Shown here piece after piece: positions 5,662 through 6,989 of a stretch of DNA of 6,989 bases. Origin of the DNA: Planctomycetota bacterium (GTDB lineage: Bacteria; Planctomycetota; Planctomycetia; Pirellulales; Thermoguttaceae); the NCBI GenBank assembly GCA_025356915.1, contig JANXQG010000421.1:1-6989 (forward strand), in the 5' to 3' direction. Numbering within the stretch: position 1 is the first letter of the stretch; each line of letters starts with the position of its first letter. A model generated the notes under the pieces. The model saw only the letters and a list, made by a program, of their open reading frames with translations, had not been told where the DNA came from and ran no database searches. A program made the translations under genes and the position numbers.

Positions 5662-5745
5662 GTAGGGTGGGGAGAGTGAAACGAGCCCCACCAAAAGCGG
5701 ACCGCAACAGAATTGGTAGGGCTCGCTGCGCTCTCCCCACCCTAC
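5662..5745. repeat. Inverted-repeat element with 32-bp arms (MITE/REP-like)
   Basis: The arms 5662-5693 and 5714-5745 are inverted copies matching at 28 of 32 positions, with an outer run of 15 identical pairs (GTAGGGTGGGGAGAG). The 20-bp spacer is unrelated. The core motif, AGCGCAGCGAGC between GGTGGGGAG and CCCTACC, is recalled as a widespread non-coding repeat in planctomycete genomes. It lies in the 306-bp gap between the porin (which ends at 5790) and the zinc-ribbon gene, both on the minus strand, so a transcript leaving the porin would fold here into a strong hairpin. That could end or stabilise the message; there is no clean T-run. The rest of this gap, 5508-5661, holds three copies of TTCGGCC about 15 bases apart and no recognisable gene. 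Confidence 0.7.
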
Positions 5746-5789
5746 CATTATTCGCGTTCCGCACCTAGAACTGGAAGAGCCAAAATTTC

Positions 5790-6989
5790 CTAGAACGTAA
5801 CAATCAGGTCGCAAGCTGCCGTGAACTGCTCGCGCTTGGTGTGGTTGCCGTAGGGAAGCTCGCCGGCAGCGTTGGGCGAGCCGTCGTACCAGTCCCAGCG
5901 AGCCTCGGGGCGGAGAACCAGATTCGCATGGGGGCGCCAGTTGAGTCCCAGGCTCAGATCATTGTAGGCACCAGCACAACCTGGCAGGCCGTTCCAGCCG
6001 CGATCCGTCAAAAGTATATTGCCGATGCCGGCAACGCGGGAGCCGTCGTTATCGCGAATCCATTCGTACCGCAGGCCAGCCGACCATTGGTCGTTCAGCT
6101 TATAGGTGAACATTTGCTCCGTGCCGTACCACGAGGCGTCGTTTCCGGGGTTGACCACGGAGCCTTGCTCCTCGATGCCCGCCGTATACTGCGAGCCATA
6201 CATGAGCCGCTCGGTAAACTGGAGCGTGTAGACCGCAATGACGTTTGTTCGGTCGTTGATGGTGTTTGTGAAGCCCAGTTGCGGCCCTACGTCGATCATG
6301 ACCGACAGGTTCGATCGCTTGTCGTCGGAGGTGCGTTTTACTCCGCCGAGGAAGTTGTAAGTGTGGGTGGGATCCTCGAACTCCATTGATCCATTATTGA
6401 CCCCACCGATCGCCGTCCAGTTGTCGTTGAGTTTGTAGTCTGCTTGAAGGCCGGTGACCAAAACCGGATCGAAGTAGGGGCTCGCCAGGAGTGCATGCGA
6501 GTAGAAGAAGTTTGGCGGTGCCGGGATCACTTCGAGACTGGTAAAGGTTGCAAAGTGACCCACCTTGACCGTAAGGTCATTGACTGCCACCTCCATGTAG
6601 AATTGGGGCAGGATTAACCCGTAGAAGCTATTTGGGTCGTCGATGCGGTTTTCCAAGCCGTTGGATTGTCCGAATCGCCAATCCGTGCCATAGGCCACGT
6701 CGATGCGGCCACCCAAATCCCAACCGCAGCCGTCTGTCTTTGTGGGTCGCACAAAGTACAACCAGGCCTGATTCAACTGGTACTCGCCAGCGCGGTCGTT
6801 GGTGGCATTAGGACCGTTGAATCGGTCGGCTGGATTGATGGAGCTGAAGGTAATACCCTGTTCAACCCAGCCACCCACATCGATGCCATGGCATTTGAAA
6901 AACTCCGGTTGCCGCAGTTTCCAAACCTGCTGGGCAGGCGATGTCTCCTCGACATTCATCTCAGGCGCGAAGTCTCCTTGCGTCGCTTG
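5790..6989 (-). CDS. OmpL-like beta-barrel porin (bbp2 type), 5' end outside window
   Basis: This is an outer-membrane protein expected to form a diffusion pore. Recognisable blocks, numbered from the internal Met at 6957-6959, are GIDVGGWVEQGITF (25-38), NDRAGEYQLNQAWLYF (54-69), GGRIDVAYGTDWRFGQ (83-98), LENRIDDPNSFYGL (102-115), NDLTVKVGHFAT (127-138), EVIPAPPNFFYSHAL (143-157) and PVLVTGLQADYKLNDNW (165-181). Alternating aromatic strands follow to the end, VTF. This matches the planctomycete branch of putative beta-barrel porin-2 (PF07642). The terminal Phe is the usual signal for barrel assembly. The frame stays open for 10 more codons to the window edge, and no signal peptide is visible after the internal Met. 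That Met also has AAGGAG 14 bases away, which is too far, so the true start probably lies outside. The substrate is unknown. Confidence 0.9.
   Translation of the reverse strand, partial: QATQGDFAPEMNVEETSPAQQVWKLRQPEFFKCHGIDVGGWVEQGITFSSINPADRFNGPNATNDRAGEYQLNQAWLYFVRPTKTDGCGWDLGGRIDVAYGTDWRFGQSNGLENRIDDPNSFYGLILPQFYMEVAVNDLTVKVGHFATFTSLEVIPAPPNFFYSHALLASPYFDPVLVTGLQADYKLNDNWTAIGGVNNGSMEFEDPTHTYNFLGGVKRTSDDKRSNLSVMIDVGPQLGFTNTINDRTNVIAVYTLQFTERLMYGSQYTAGIEEQGSVVNPGNDASWYGTEQMFTYKLNDQWSAGLRYEWIRDNDGSRVAGIGNILLTDRGWNGLPGCAGAYNDLSLGLNWRPHANLVLRPEARWDWYDGSPNAAGELPYGNHTKREQFTAACDLIVTF

Noticed and set aside
5570..5764. Minus-strand 64-codon frame (reads GRVGRAQRALPILL)
   Set aside because: It is the translation of the 5662-5745 repeat; such peptides recur wherever the repeat occurs and are not genes.
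5841..6389. Plus-strand open frame of 182 codons opposite the porin
   Set aside because: It is antisense to conserved porin sequence and shows no domain or ribosome site.

Overview
The window looks like a chromosomal segment of a planctomycete, probably of the Pirellulales type. The main evidence is the large outer-membrane beta-barrel protein at the right end, which matches the OmpL-like 'bbp2' porins that are expanded in Planctomycetes. The secreted protein at 299-1384 also resembles a planctomycete-restricted family, and the short palindromic repeats between genes fit the same group. These assignments come from reading the sequence and remembered family patterns; no database search was run.

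Layout, left to right. At 1-1384 lie two same-strand genes joined stop-to-start (TAA then ATG). The first is only a Pro/Gln-rich C-terminus. The second is a complete secreted protein whose Pro/Gln-rich tail shares short motifs with the first. At 1385-1899 there is no gene, only a degenerate inverted-repeat element and, near its end, the probable left end of an insertion sequence. At 1900-2320 there is a recombination scar: the first ~76 residues of an IS4-type transposase run into the N-terminus of a restriction-modification protein that lies on the opposite strand. At 2368-4122 lie two minus-strand housekeeping genes, a DUF493/YbeD-like small protein followed by class II fumarase (fumC). A candidate extended -10 promoter overlaps the DUF493 stop codon. 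At 4123-4485 a divergent intergenic region carries a well-formed 123-bp miniature inverted-repeat element with perfect 17-bp ends and a near-perfect 10-bp flanking direct repeat. At 4486-5268 is trpC (indole-3-glycerol-phosphate synthase), with every catalytic residue in place. At 5269-5789 there is a 3 x 16-bp tandem repeat, a 44-residue basic zinc-ribbon gene on the minus strand with a perfect 14-bp palindrome over its leader, and a strong 32-bp inverted repeat. At 5790-6989 is the porin, on the minus strand and open at the window edge.

The genes do not form one pathway. Fumarase (TCA cycle) and TrpC (tryptophan synthesis) are single housekeeping genes, and the porin and secreted proteins belong to the cell envelope. 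I saw no convincing new multi-gene system. The points most worth following up are the miniature element with its target duplication, the transposase/restriction-gene scar, and the small zinc-ribbon gene with its palindromic leader.
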